Part shown: piece by piece, positions 17,440-25,955 of the stretch
Layout: each line of letters opens with the position of its first letter
Position numbering within the stretch: position 1 is the first letter of the stretch
Assembly (NCBI GenBank): GCA_947487895.1
Contig: CANKYF010000007.1
Span: 76,196-140,195 of the forward strand
DNA length: 64,000 nt
Direction of reading: 5' to 3'
From: an uncultured Flavobacteriaceae bacterium
GTDB lineage: Bacteria; Bacteroidota; Bacteroidia; Flavobacteriales; Flavobacteriaceae
Notes under the pieces: generated by a model
The model's database searches: none
Told to the model about the DNA's origin: nothing
The model's input: the letters and a program-made list of their open reading frames with translations, nothing else
Position numbers and translations under genes: made by a program

Positions 17440-18483
17440 ATGCAGGCAAAATTTAAAAAATCCTATAAGTTTGCGATTAATACATCGCTATACATAACTA
17501 TATACATTACACTCTTAATGAGTGTTTTTTTATATTACTTCCATGAGCTAAAGTGGTATCATGTACCATTATTAGCGTTGAGTGTTTATGTGTTTTCATT
17601 TTTTATAATTCAGTTTAGAATTGAAAAATTCATTTATAAACGTGTCAAAAAAATATACGACGATTTAACGCTTTTAGAATCAGCAAATTTATCAAAAGGG
17701 GCTATTACTACAGATATGAAAACCCTAACTCAAGAAATAGATAAGTTTGCTAAAGACAAAAAAATAGAAATTGAAACGTTACGTGTACGTGAGCGCTACA
17801 GAAAAGAATTTTTAGGAAATGTTTCTCATGAGTTAAAAACACCCTTATTTACAGTTCAAGGTTATATTTTAACATTGCTTGATGGTGCCATGGACGATAA
17901 AAATATTAGAAAGAAGTATCTGGAAAGAGCCAGTAAAGGTATTGAGAGGTTAGGCTATATTATTAAAGATTTAGATATGATTACCAAACTAGAAGTAGGT
18001 GATTTGAGTCTAAATGATGAAGAGTTTAATATAGTAGAACTCGTAGAGAACGTATTTGAAATGTTCGAAATGAAGGCTAGTAAAAAGAAAATAACTCTAA
18101 CATTTGATATGGATTATTCTGAGCCTATATTGGTAAAAGCAGATAAAGAACGTATTCAACAGGTGCTTGCTAATTTGGTTGTAAATTCCATAAAATATGG
18201 CAGACAAAAAGGAACGACTGAAATAAGTATAGAAAACTTAATTAAAAATAAAGTAATTATTCGTGTAACTGATAATGGTGAAGGAATAGAAAATGAGCAC
18301 CTATCTAGACTATTTGAACGCTTTTTTAGAGTAGATAAAAGTGGCTCTAGAAAAGAAGGAGGTTCAGGACTTGGGTTATCAATAGTTAAACATATTATAG
18401 AAGCGCATAACGAAAAAATTTATGTGGAAAGTGAATATGGTGTTGGTAGTGAGTTTTCATTTACCTTAGAAAAGGCTGAATAG
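17440..18483 (+). CDS. PhoR-like sensor histidine kinase
   Basis: A 347-residue membrane kinase. Two transmembrane helices lie within the first 60 residues with almost no periplasmic loop. A linker follows, then the H box GNVSHELKTPLFTVQGY with the phosphorylated His near residue 130. The ATPase domain has the N box LVVNSIKYG, G1 DNGEGIEN and G2 GGSGLGLSIVKHII. The lack of a periplasmic sensor domain suggests sensing within the membrane or through a partner. It is co-transcribed with the response regulator. Its last 18 bases overlap the convergent glycosyltransferase gene. Confidence 0.94.
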   Translation: MQAKFKKSYKFAINTSLYITIYITLLMSVFLYYFHELKWYHVPLLALSVYVFSFFIIQFRIEKFIYKRVKKIYDDLTLLESANLSKGAITTDMKTLTQEIDKFAKDKKIEIETLRVRERYRKEFLGNVSHELKTPLFTVQGYILTLLDGAMDDKNIRKKYLERASKGIERLGYIIKDLDMITKLEVGDLSLNDEEFNIVELVENVFEMFEMKASKKKITLTFDMDYSEPILVKADKERIQQVLANLVVNSIKYGRQKGTTEISIENLIKNKVIIRVTDNGEGIENEHLSRLFERFFRVDKSGSRKEGGSGLGLSIVKHIIEAHNEKIYVESEYGVGSEFSFTLEKAE

Positions 18484-19521
18484 TTCGCTATAATCAACAT
18501 TATAATCAAAAGCTTTTAAGCCTTCAAAGTGCTTTACTACCTCAATTTTATCAATAGAAAATTCATCTTGTGTGCAACTAGGAACAAGGCTTAAATCGTT
18601 TAAACGTTCTGCTAAATATTCTTGTTCAAATTGTCCTGGTGTTGGAATAAAAAATGCCTTTTTATTCAATTTAGCCAAATCCATAACCGTTGTATAACCA
18701 GACCTGGAAATAACAAGTTCACTTTCGTTAATGGTTTTTTCTAAAAGTTCAGAGGTCATAAAGTTATAAACCGTAATATTTCCCATTACTTGTATGGTCT
18801 GTTCTTCCTCCATTAGTCCTTTTACCATAACAACCTTTCCAGAATAGTCTTTTAATTCAGAAAGTAGTTTGTCAACAAGTAGACCACGCTGAGGTTCAGG
18901 TCCCGATATAAGAGCAAGAATTTTGTTTACAGGTTTTACAAGTTTTTTTTCAAACCTACTTAAAGGGCCAATATAGGTAGTAGGAATATCAAAACTATCC
19001 CTATGTCCTAGCTTACCACTTAAATTAATATCTCCTTCTGTATCAGGAACCCAACAAGCATTAAATTTCTTAATAATTTTTTGATGCATTTTTGTACTAA
19101 ACCAAGTAGTTGTACCACTTAAAACATTTAGTTGATGCGTAATAAAAACAGAAGGCACTTTTTTACTGCGTGCCCCCAATCTATTATCAGAGATGATACC
19201 TGCAATATTTTGCAAATCAACAATGCTTTTAATAGCTTTTTTCTCTTCTTTAACGGCCTTTAAAACTTTAGGAGAATCTTTAAGAAGCTTCATTTTAAAG
19301 TTTTTACCCTTTTTGGCATAGGTTACGTTATAAGAAGGTAATTCAATAGAAGAAAGTGTAGGGAATTCTTTTCTTAAAAGTGTTAAAGCTACACCGTCAC
19401 TAGCAATTATAGGTTCAAAATTTTGATCTAAAAGAGCTCTAATTATCGGAATACATCTCGTAGCATGTCCTAATCCCCAATTTAAGGGAGCTATTAAAAT
19501 TCGTTTTTTTTGTTGATTCAC
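18466..19521 (-). CDS. MurG-like glycosyltransferase (GT-B fold)
   Basis: A 351-residue protein of the UDP-glycosyltransferase/MurG superfamily. The N-terminal domain starts RILIAPLNWGLGHATRCIPI, a glycine-rich loop with HATR. The C-terminal nucleotide-sugar site has the pattern SELVISRSGYTTVMDLAKL near residue 285 followed by PTPGQFEQEYLA. No membrane segment is present. Donor and acceptor are unknown. It is common in Bacteroidota as a predicted glycosyltransferase. It is divergent from trmB, with a conspicuous hairpin in the shared upstream region. Confidence 0.82.
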   Translation of the reverse strand: MNQQKKRILIAPLNWGLGHATRCIPIIRALLDQNFEPIIASDGVALTLLRKEFPTLSSIELPSYNVTYAKKGKNFKMKLLKDSPKVLKAVKEEKKAIKSIVDLQNIAGIISDNRLGARSKKVPSVFITHQLNVLSGTTTWFSTKMHQKIIKKFNACWVPDTEGDINLSGKLGHRDSFDIPTTYIGPLSRFEKKLVKPVNKILALISGPEPQRGLLVDKLLSELKDYSGKVVMVKGLMEEEQTIQVMGNITVYNFMTSELLEKTINESELVISRSGYTTVMDLAKLNKKAFFIPTPGQFEQEYLAERLNDLSLVPSCTQDEFSIDKIEVVKHFEGLKAFDYNVDYSELFSLF

Positions 19522-19577
19522 AAAGTATTATTTGGGCGTATCTTTTGCTTAGGCAAAATTTGGATTTTAAACTATAC

Positions 19578-19612
19578 CTTTCTCATACTGAAATATATTT
19601 AGTATGAGAAAG
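19578..19612. promoter_or_regulatory. Strong inverted repeat between divergent genes
   Basis: CTTTCTCATACT / AGTATGAGAAAG is a perfect 12-bp stem with an 11-base A/T loop. It lies between two divergent start codons, so it is not a terminator of either gene. It may be an operator, a leader hairpin, or the end of an unseen small RNA. Confidence 0.5.
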
Positions 19613-19732
19613 ATTCTTTAGTAATCCCTAACGCAAATTTTATGCTAAAACAAATATAAGTATATCGCCACTCTTGTATATTTCCTTAATTTTACCAAAT
19701 ATTTTCAAATAATAAGAAATAGTTAAAATATA

Positions 19733-20413
19733 GTGGGAAGCAAAAACAAGCTAAAGCGGTTTAAAGAAAACGAAACTTTTGATAACGTATATCAACCTAG
19801 TAGAGAAGAATTGGTGAATAATGAGTTTCAATTAAAGGGAAATTGGAGAGAAACTGTATTTAAAAACAATAATCCAGTAGTATTAGAATTAGGGTGTGGT
19901 AAAGGTGAGTACTCTGTAGCTTTAGCTCAAAAATATCCAGAGAAAAATTTTGTAGGGATAGATATTAAAGGCGCACGTTTTTGGCGAGGTGCTAAAACGG
20001 CTATAGAAGAAAATATACCAAATGTAGCATTTTTAAGAGCTCAAATAGAACTCATAGAATATGCTTTTGCCGAAAATGAAGTAGATGAAATTTGGATTAC
20101 ATTTCCAGATCCACAAATAAAATACAAACGAACAAAACATAGACTTACAAACACAGATTTTCTCAATAAATATGAAGGCATACTTAAACCTGATGGTGTA
20201 ATGAATCTAAAAACAGATAGTGAGTTCATGCATGGTTATACGCTTGGATTGTTACATGGAGCTGGTCATGAGGTATTGTATGCCAATCATGATGTATATC
20301 ATCAAGAAGGAAGTCCAGAAGAGGTAACATCTATCCAAACATTTTACGAATCTCAATACCTGGAGCATAATAAACCAATTACGTATATTAGATTTAAAAT
20401 TAATAAAGTTTGA
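19733..20413 (+). CDS. trmB: tRNA (guanine-N7)-methyltransferase
   Basis: A 226-residue SAM-dependent enzyme that methylates G46 of tRNA. The SAM site is LELGCGKGEYSVALA near residue 50, followed by FVGIDIKGARFWRGAKTA. The catalytic region is DEIWITFPDPQIKYKRTKHRL near 118, with LKTDSEFMHGY. Translation starts at GTG 19733, which gives the expected MGSKNKLKRF beginning, and no better ATG exists. Its stop overlaps the TTG start of the downstream LysE-type exporter by four bases. Confidence 0.95.
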   Translation: MGSKNKLKRFKENETFDNVYQPSREELVNNEFQLKGNWRETVFKNNNPVVLELGCGKGEYSVALAQKYPEKNFVGIDIKGARFWRGAKTAIEENIPNVAFLRAQIELIEYAFAENEVDEIWITFPDPQIKYKRTKHRLTNTDFLNKYEGILKPDGVMNLKTDSEFMHGYTLGLLHGAGHEVLYANHDVYHQEGSPEEVTSIQTFYESQYLEHNKPITYIRFKINKV

Positions 20414-21039
20414 GTATCACATTCATCTTCTTTTTAGGTTTAATAATAGCTTTGGTAGGCGTTATTCCTCCTGGACTTTTAAACATGACGGCCGCCAAAA
20501 TTAGTTTAAAAGAAGGTCATGGAAGAGGTATAGTATTTTCTATTGGTGTTTGTGCTACTGTTGCTGCTCAAACTTACATAGCTTCTATTTTTGCCAGATA
20601 TTTAAGCAATCATCCGGAAGTGGTAGATATTCTACAACGTGTAGCATTTGTAATTTTTGTGCTTATTACTATTTATTTTTTGTTTGTAGCAAAAGCAACC
20701 ACAAAGCAACAAATAGAACCTAAGGTAAAAAGTAAACAGAGCAGATTTTTTCATGGTATGTTTTTGTCTGCTATAAATGTGTTTCCTATTCCTTATCAAG
20801 CGTATATGACTATTACATTAGCGTCATTTGGCTGGTTGAATTTTGAACAGATAAGCATACTATCTTATGTAGCTGGAGCCGCATCAGGTACTTTTGTTAT
20901 GTTGTATATGTATATTTTCTTTTTTGATAAGATTAAAAGCAAAAATTTTACATCGCAAAAAAATATGAACTTTATTATTGGAGGTATTACGGGAATTATT
21001 TCTATTGTAACACTTTTCAATATCATTAAAGAGCTTTAG
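20410..21039 (+). CDS. LysE-family transporter
   Basis: A 209-residue membrane protein with about six helices and the LysE/RhtB-like start GVIPPGLLNMTAAKISLKEG, including the Gly-Pro-Pro-Gly bend. Members export amino acids. The substrate is not evident. It begins at TTG 20410, overlapping the trmB stop (TTGA), and is followed after three bases by the alkyltransferase-like gene. All three form one tight operon. Confidence 0.85.
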   Translation: MSITFIFFLGLIIALVGVIPPGLLNMTAAKISLKEGHGRGIVFSIGVCATVAAQTYIASIFARYLSNHPEVVDILQRVAFVIFVLITIYFLFVAKATTKQQIEPKVKSKQSRFFHGMFLSAINVFPIPYQAYMTITLASFGWLNFEQISILSYVAGAASGTFVMLYMYIFFFDKIKSKNFTSQKNMNFIIGGITGIISIVTLFNIIKEL

Positions 21040-21042
21040 CTT

Positions 21043-21372
21043 ATGAAACCAGAAACATTAAGTTTTTTTGATAAAGTTTACGAAGTAGCTAAGCTAATAC
21101 CTCATGGGCGTGTTACCAGCTATGGAGCCATAGCGAAATATTTGGGTGCAGCCAGAAGTGCTAGAATGGTAGGGTATGCAATGAACGGATCTGGGGGCAA
21201 AGATGTGCCTGCACATAGAGTAGTTAATAGAAAAGGCCTACTCACAGGAAAACATCATTTTGACGGTACTAATCTTATGCAACAACTTTTAGAAAGTGAA
21301 GGGGTAAAAGTCGTAGATAATCAAATTCAGGATTTAAAAAAGGTGTTTTGGGATCCTTCAGAAGCACTATAA
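21043..21372 (+). CDS. Alkyltransferase-like (ATL) DNA-binding protein
   Basis: A 109-residue protein with the DNA-binding domain of O6-alkylguanine methyltransferases (GRVTSYGAIAKYLGAARSARMVGYAM). The catalytic PCHRV motif reads PAHRVVNRKG near residues 56-65, so the acceptor Cys is replaced by Ala. That defines ATL proteins, which bind O6-alkylated bases without repairing them and hand them to nucleotide excision repair. It is the last gene of the trmB-lysE-atl operon, so translation is probably coupled. Confidence 0.92.
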   Translation: MKPETLSFFDKVYEVAKLIPHGRVTSYGAIAKYLGAARSARMVGYAMNGSGGKDVPAHRVVNRKGLLTGKHHFDGTNLMQQLLESEGVKVVDNQIQDLKKVFWDPSEAL

Positions 21373-21376
21373 ACGT

Positions 21377-21766
21377 TTAGCTAGATTTAAAATTATGCTT
21401 TATTATAATTGGTGTATGTTCCTTTTTTGTAAGAGACCGAACCTTATCAAGTAAGTTTACTTCGTTTTTTAAAAGTGTTTTTTTAAAGGTTTGTATTTCT
21501 TCCTCTAAAAACCTTTTAATACGCTTCTTAAGAGAATCTGTAAAAGATAAATTAAAGACCTTCTTGTATAGATAGGTATGATTTGCTAATATAATTTCTC
21601 CATCGCTTATATATACTGTTATCTGATTTTTATCGTCTATTAAAATACAATCATCAGAAATTGGAGAAATTAATTTCCTAACCTCTTTATTAGTAGCATA
21701 ATTAATTGCAATATCTTGAATTAATTGCGCTTCTTCGCTCAAAGATTTTTTCTTAAAATTAAACAT
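21377..21766 (-). CDS. Conserved-looking hypothetical protein
   Basis: A 129-residue cytoplasmic protein without a signal peptide or membrane helix. It has a short beta-rich middle (DDCILIDDKNQITVYISDGE) and a lysine-rich helical C-terminus. I do not recognise a family. It converges on the ATL gene with only four bases between the two stops, so there is no room for a separate terminator. A length above 100 codons with a normal start supports it as a real gene. Confidence 0.6.
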   Translation of the reverse strand: MFNFKKKSLSEEAQLIQDIAINYATNKEVRKLISPISDDCILIDDKNQITVYISDGEIILANHTYLYKKVFNLSFTDSLKKRIKRFLEEEIQTFKKTLLKNEVNLLDKVRSLTKKEHTPIIIKHNFKSS

Positions 21767-22018
21767 GATCTAATCTTTTATTCTTAATTGTTTAATAATC
21801 AAGATGTTTAGTTATTAGAAGCAAGTTTGATACCAAAGTCACGGCAACATAATGGCAGTATGGTATTTTAACGGTTCTATTGGATTTTTTAAGTCAAAAA
21901 GTGTAATTTTTCGTTTAAAAACAGAATTTTTGAAGTCTAAATACTATGTTTTTAGAGGTGTAGTTAGATAATTTTATCAAGTTTTTAAGTGCTTCCTAAT
22001 TTTTTGAAAATTTACAAG

Positions 22019-22843
22019 TCAAAAAGAGATACCTAAGCCAATGCTGATAGTTGAAAACTTCTGATTTCCTATTTTAAGGCGTTCATAGCCTCCATTCAAT
22101 TTGTATTGTTTAATATAATAGTTTATCAATGCATTAAACTTAGTAATAGAGTTACTATTTATTAGAGTATGATTAAAGTTAGATTCTAAACTTATTGGCT
22201 TTCCAATAAAAGCTTCAGCACCTATACCATAAGTAAAACCAAAATCATCTACGCTACCATCAACATAAGAAGCTCCAATACCCCACCAAGCATCAAGTCT
22301 CTTCGTTCTAATTCTGTGAAATTTTGCTAGAGCTGTGTAAATAGCTAATGCATCATACCCAAAGTTAGGGTTGTTTTCCCAGAGTTGTAGATAATCTACT
22401 TCAAGCCCTAATTTATTATAAAAACGCATATCAATATTTAAATGATGCCCATCGACTACAGAATTTTCAAAAATATATCGAGATGAAATGGTAGTTCTTC
22501 CAACCGCAGAATTATCATCCCATTCATAATTATAATTTCCATTATTAGAATCAAAATAGGGACGTTTAGTTAATATGGCGTTCCTTTTTTCAAAAGGCAT
22601 TTCAATCAAAATACCATAAGTAGTATATGCAAAAAGACTTATTGCTAATTCTCCAAAAGTTTCTTTTACCAGTGTTTCTCCTAAGCTATCCTCATCATCG
22701 CTAAAACGTTTAGTATTTTGAGTTGACGTTGATGTAGCGTTTCTTTCTTTTTTCAAGCTTTCTTCAGCTTTTTTAATTTTACTTTGGGATACAGCCGAAT
22801 ATGTTATTAACAAAAAAAGAAATAAAAGTAATTTTCGTTTCAT
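22019..22843 (-). CDS. Outer-membrane beta-barrel protein
   Basis: A protein of about 274 residues. Starting at ATG 22843 gives a clean signal peptide (KLLLFLFLLITYSAVSQ). The longer frame to 22876 would put extra residues before it. A charged linker (KKAEESLKKERN) is followed by strand-like segments (HHLNIDMRFYNKLGLEVDYL, AWWGIGASYVDG, FGFTYGIGAEAFIG), ending STISIGLGISF with a C-terminal Phe. This indicates an outer-membrane barrel. Function unknown. It is divergent from mrp. Confidence 0.7.
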   Translation of the reverse strand: MKRKLLLFLFLLITYSAVSQSKIKKAEESLKKERNATSTSTQNTKRFSDDEDSLGETLVKETFGELAISLFAYTTYGILIEMPFEKRNAILTKRPYFDSNNGNYNYEWDDNSAVGRTTISSRYIFENSVVDGHHLNIDMRFYNKLGLEVDYLQLWENNPNFGYDALAIYTALAKFHRIRTKRLDAWWGIGASYVDGSVDDFGFTYGIGAEAFIGKPISLESNFNHTLINSNSITKFNALINYYIKQYKLNGGYERLKIGNQKFSTISIGLGISF

Positions 22844-22964
22844 TGTTATGGTTTTAAATACCATTAAATTCAGCATAAATCATACCATTCTTACGGTAAA
22901 TAATATAAATACTACTATAAGTAAAACTTCTAGCTTCTAACTTCCATCTTCTTATGGTATTAAT

Positions 22965-22972
22965 TATCTTTG
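22965..22972 (+). promoter_or_regulatory. -7 promoter box of mrp
   Basis: TATCTTTG matches TAnnTTTG, about 23 bases before ATG 22996. Confidence 0.5.
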
Positions 22973-22995
22973 CATTTACAATTAATTTTAATTAG

Positions 22996-24132
22996 ATGAA
23001 GCTTAACAAGCAAGATATATTAAAGGCTTTAGAAAGTATTACAGTACCGGGTGAAGGACAAAATATGGTAGAAAGTGGTGCTGTAAAAAACGTGATTACT
23101 TTTGGAGATGAGGTTATAGTGGATATAACTATTAATAACCCTAGCTTACAAGCTAAAAAGCGAACAGAGGTAGATATCTTAAAAACCATTCATGAGCAGG
23201 TTTATGAGAAAGCTAAAATAACAGTAAATGTAAAGGTTGAAGCTCCTGAAAAACCTAAAGCTAATGTTATAAAAGGAAAACCAATTGCGGGTATAAAAAA
23301 TATAGTAGCGGTGGCATCTGGTAAAGGAGGCGTTGGTAAATCTACTGTAACCGCAAATTTAGCAGTGTCTTTAGCTAAAATGGGCTTTAAAGTAGGTGTT
23401 TTAGATGCTGATATTTATGGACCATCCATTCCAATTATGTTTGATGTTGCTGAAGAAAAACCTTTAGCAGTAAATGTAGATGGAAAATCTAAAATGAAAC
23501 CTATTGAAAATTATGGTGTAAAAGTATTATCAATTGGGTTTTTTACACAACCTAACCAAGCTGTGGTTTGGCGTGGACCAATGGCTGCAAAAGCATTGAA
23601 TCAAATGATTTTTGATGCGCATTGGGGAGAATTAGATTTCTTACTACTTGATTTGCCTCCAGGAACAGGAGATATTCATTTAAGTATCATGCAATCTTTA
23701 CCAATTACAGGAGCTGTAGTGGTAAGTACACCTCAAAATATCGCATTAGCAGATGCTAAAAAAGGAGTAGCTATGTTCCAACAAGATAGTATACAAGTAC
23801 CTGTTTTAGGAATTATAGAAAATATGGCGTATTTTACACCAGAAGAATTGCCTGACAATAAATATTATATATTTGGGAAAGAAGGCGCTAAAAACCTTGC
23901 AGAAGATTTAAAAGTGCCGTTTTTAGGAGAACTTCCGTTAATACAAAGTATAAGAGAAGCAGGAGATGTTGGGAGACCAGCTGCTTTACAAACAGCAACT
24001 GAGTTAGAGAAAGCATTTGAAGCGTTAACCAAGAATGTTGTTCAGGAAGTTGTAAGACGTAATGATAGTTTACCGCCAACAGAAGCCATTAAAATAACAA
24101 CAATGGCAGGATGTTCGGCAGTTAAAAAATAA
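22996..24132 (+). CDS. Mrp/ApbC-type Fe-S cluster carrier ATPase
   Basis: A 378-residue P-loop ATPase that assembles and delivers [4Fe-4S] clusters. An N-terminal MIP18-like (DUF59) domain spans about residues 1-75 (LKALESITVPGEGQNMVESG). The deviant Walker A ASGKGGVGKST is near 106, DADIYGPSIPIMF follows, and DLPPGTGDIHL is near 220. The usual C-terminal CxxC near VFGKEGA is not evident; only a late CSAV remains. The NifU-like scaffold gene follows 47 bases downstream, so both act in Fe-S maturation. Confidence 0.95.
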   Translation: MKLNKQDILKALESITVPGEGQNMVESGAVKNVITFGDEVIVDITINNPSLQAKKRTEVDILKTIHEQVYEKAKITVNVKVEAPEKPKANVIKGKPIAGIKNIVAVASGKGGVGKSTVTANLAVSLAKMGFKVGVLDADIYGPSIPIMFDVAEEKPLAVNVDGKSKMKPIENYGVKVLSIGFFTQPNQAVVWRGPMAAKALNQMIFDAHWGELDFLLLDLPPGTGDIHLSIMQSLPITGAVVVSTPQNIALADAKKGVAMFQQDSIQVPVLGIIENMAYFTPEELPDNKYYIFGKEGAKNLAEDLKVPFLGELPLIQSIREAGDVGRPAALQTATELEKAFEALTKNVVQEVVRRNDSLPPTEAIKITTMAGCSAVKK

Positions 24133-24179
24133 ATTGTAATTTAGTAATAGAAGTTTATCAATTAAACGATAAAGAAATA

Positions 24180-24422
24180 ATGGATAGTGAGCAATTAGAA
24201 GAAAACGTATTAAAAGCATTAGATGAAATTCGCCCGTTTTTACAAAGCGATGGTGGAGATATTTCATTGCTATCTATAGAAGATGGAAAGCTTGTAAAAG
24301 TACAATTACAGGGAGCTTGCGTTGGTTGTAGTGTAAACCAAATGACCTTAAGATCTGGTGTTGAAATGACTATAAAAAAACATGCGCCTCAAATAGAAGA
24401 GGTTATAAATATAGAGGCTTAA
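24180..24422 (+). CDS. NifU C-terminal-domain Fe-S scaffold (Nfu type)
   Basis: An 80-residue protein made up only of the Nfu domain. RPFLQSDGGDISLL is near residue 18, and the cluster ligands Cys47 and Cys50 lie in GACVGCSVNQMTLR. Such proteins carry [4Fe-4S] clusters to target enzymes as dimers. It is in one operon with the Mrp-type ATPase and ends at a strong terminator. Confidence 0.94.
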   Translation: MDSEQLEENVLKALDEIRPFLQSDGGDISLLSIEDGKLVKVQLQGACVGCSVNQMTLRSGVEMTIKKHAPQIEEVINIEA

Positions 24423-24453
24423 TAAACTTCTAAATATAAAAGACTTAATAAAG

Positions 24454-24483
24454 AGCCCTTTTCAGTAGAAAAGGGCTTTTAAA
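24454..24483 (+). terminator. Terminator of the mrp-nfu operon
   Basis: AGCCCTTTTC / GAAAAGGGCT with an AGTA loop and a following TTTT. Confidence 0.88.
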
Positions 24484-24569
24484 TACATTCTTTTTTTGTT
24501 AAATCTTTATTTTTTTTAATTCCTATTAAACTAGTAGAGAAAAGATTTAATATTTAAATATTCTTAGCT

Positions 24570-24577
24570 TAAATTTG
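24570..24577 (+). promoter_or_regulatory. -7 promoter box of the ferredoxin gene
   Basis: TAAATTTG fits TAnnTTTG, leaving a leader of about 40 bases before ATG 24623. Confidence 0.5.
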
Positions 24578-24622
24578 CGGCACGAAATATGATATGCCTT
24601 TGGCAGTAAAACATTTATCATC

Positions 24623-24952
24623 ATGCAAGACGTAAACATAAAAATAACAGATAGAGATGGTGTAACTCATGATATAGTTGCGCCTACAGATATGGCAATG
24701 AATTTAATGGAGGTAGTTCGTTCTTATGAACTTGCTCCAGAAGGTACCATTGGAGTTTGTGGCGGTATGGCTATGTGTGCTTCTTGCCAATGTTATGTAA
24801 AAAGTGATACTGAATTGCCAGAAATGAGTGATGACGAAGAAGCAATGCTTTCTGAGGCTTTTGATGTTCAAGATAACTCTCGTTTAGGTTGTCAAATTCA
24901 AATAACTCCAGAAATGGAAGGACTTGAGGTTGAACTAGCTCCCGAAAGTTAA
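24623..24952 (+). CDS. 2Fe-2S ferredoxin, adrenodoxin type
   Basis: A 109-residue electron carrier. The [2Fe-2S] ligands are Cys46, Cys52, Cys55 (CX5CX2C in VCGGMAMCASCQ) and Cys90 in RLGCQIQ, the pattern of vertebrate/bacterial adrenodoxin-like ferredoxins such as ISC Fdx. The acidic loop with EMSDDEEAML is typical of the partner-binding face. It lies just after the Fe-S carrier operon but has its own promoter box. A role in Fe-S assembly or in feeding a monooxygenase is possible. Confidence 0.94.
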   Translation: MQDVNIKITDRDGVTHDIVAPTDMAMNLMEVVRSYELAPEGTIGVCGGMAMCASCQCYVKSDTELPEMSDDEEAMLSEAFDVQDNSRLGCQIQITPEMEGLEVELAPES

Positions 24953-24977
24953 TTTTTATTTATTCTAAATAAAAGAT

Positions 24978-24985
24978 TATATTTG
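24978..24985 (+). promoter_or_regulatory. -7 promoter box directly before the 24990 gene
   Basis: TATATTTG fits TAnnTTTG and ends four bases before the GTG at 24990, so any transcript from it would start at or next to that codon. Confidence 0.5.
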
Positions 24986-24989
24986 TCGC

Positions 24990-25292
24990 GTGAATTACGA
25001 AAGTGATATAGAATACTGTTACCAAATTAAACAAGCTACGTTTTGTAAATATGTTTTAATAACACCTAGCAAAGAGGTGCAATTAACGTTTCCTCAAATG
25101 TTAGAATTAAGACGTAAAATTTACGATTTAACTACTTTTAATACTTTAAACGAAATTATAAACACTGATAATTTTGTTCTTCTTTTTGTAGCTGATAAAC
25201 AGCATCTAATTTATTTAGATATCCCTCAATTATTAAAACTTAAAGAAGAAATAGAATTGTTTTTTCTTGACTTCAATCCTGTATTAGTCTAA
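24990..25292 (+). CDS. Hypothetical protein, probable leaderless GTG start
   Basis: A 100-residue soluble protein without recognised domains. It contains two parallel-looking halves, each with a leucine/lysine helix (PQMLELRRKIYDL near residue 35 and PQLLKLKEEIELF near 84), which hints at an internal duplication. No ATG is available near the start. The GTG at 24990 gives a well-behaved N-terminus and follows a promoter box by a few bases. It lies between the ferredoxin and ferritin genes, but a link to iron is only positional. Confidence 0.6.
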   Translation: MNYESDIEYCYQIKQATFCKYVLITPSKEVQLTFPQMLELRRKIYDLTTFNTLNEIINTDNFVLLFVADKQHLIYLDIPQLLKLKEEIELFFLDFNPVLV

Positions 25293-25356
25293 GTTTTATC
25301 TTTATTTAGACTTTATTTAAATTTTATAGCGACTTAAAACCGGTTTCTTTTTATTG

Positions 25357-25364
25357 TAACTTTG
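25357..25364 (+). promoter_or_regulatory. -7 promoter box of the ferritin gene
   Basis: TAACTTTG matches TAnnTTTG, 17 bases before ATG 25382. Confidence 0.5.
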
Positions 25365-25381
25365 ATTAAAACAAAAAAGTT

Positions 25382-25888
25382 ATGAATGCAGTGGTAAGAA
25401 AACAAATGTCAATCCATCCAGATGTAATGGATTTACTAAATAATCAAATTGCTATGGAGATGAAAGCATCTGCTTCATATCTAGCAATGGCTTCTTGGTG
25501 TGATCAACGTGAACTTTTAAATAGTAAAGACTTTTTTTATAAACAAGCCGAAGAAGAAAGAGAGCATGCCATGAAAATATTTACATTTATTAATGATAAT
25601 GGCGGTGCAGCAGTGTCTCCAAATGTTACTAATGTAAATAATGATTTTGAAAGCTTAAGAGCCGTTTATGAAACAGGATTAGAACAAGAAATAGCGGTTA
25701 CTGAATCTATTTTTAAAATCTTTAAAACAGCGAGAAAACAAGACGATTATATAACCGAAGTATTTTTACAGTGGTTTATTACAGAACAATCTGAAGAAGA
25801 AGATACCTTTAGAAGTATTCTAGATGTATTCGATTTAATGGAAGGTATGCCTTTAAAAATGATTGATGAAAGGTTTCCTAAAGAATAA
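25382..25888 (+). CDS. Bacterial non-haem ferritin
   Basis: A 168-residue four-helix iron-storage protein (FtnA type). Ferroxidase ligands are visible in NQIAMEMKASASYL near residue 20, in QAEEEREHAMKIF near residue 56 (Glu and His), and in WFITEQSEEE near residue 130. It assembles as a 24-mer that oxidises and stores Fe(II) in the cytoplasm. It is monocistronic with a promoter box and a terminator. It sits just after Fe-S carrier and ferredoxin genes, so this region is rich in iron functions. Confidence 0.95.
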   Translation: MNAVVRKQMSIHPDVMDLLNNQIAMEMKASASYLAMASWCDQRELLNSKDFFYKQAEEEREHAMKIFTFINDNGGAAVSPNVTNVNNDFESLRAVYETGLEQEIAVTESIFKIFKTARKQDDYITEVFLQWFITEQSEEEDTFRSILDVFDLMEGMPLKMIDERFPKE

Positions 25889-25916
25889 CTAAACTAACTA
25901 ATCAATTAAACTTTGA

Positions 25917-25955
25917 AATGTTTCTAGCCTACCACCATACTAGAAACATTTTTTT
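25917..25955 (+). terminator. Terminator of the ferritin gene
   Basis: AATGTTTCTAG / CTAGAAACATT with a 12-base loop and then eight T. The right arm is inside the last codons of the facing DUF1853 gene, whose stop is in the loop. Confidence 0.82.
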
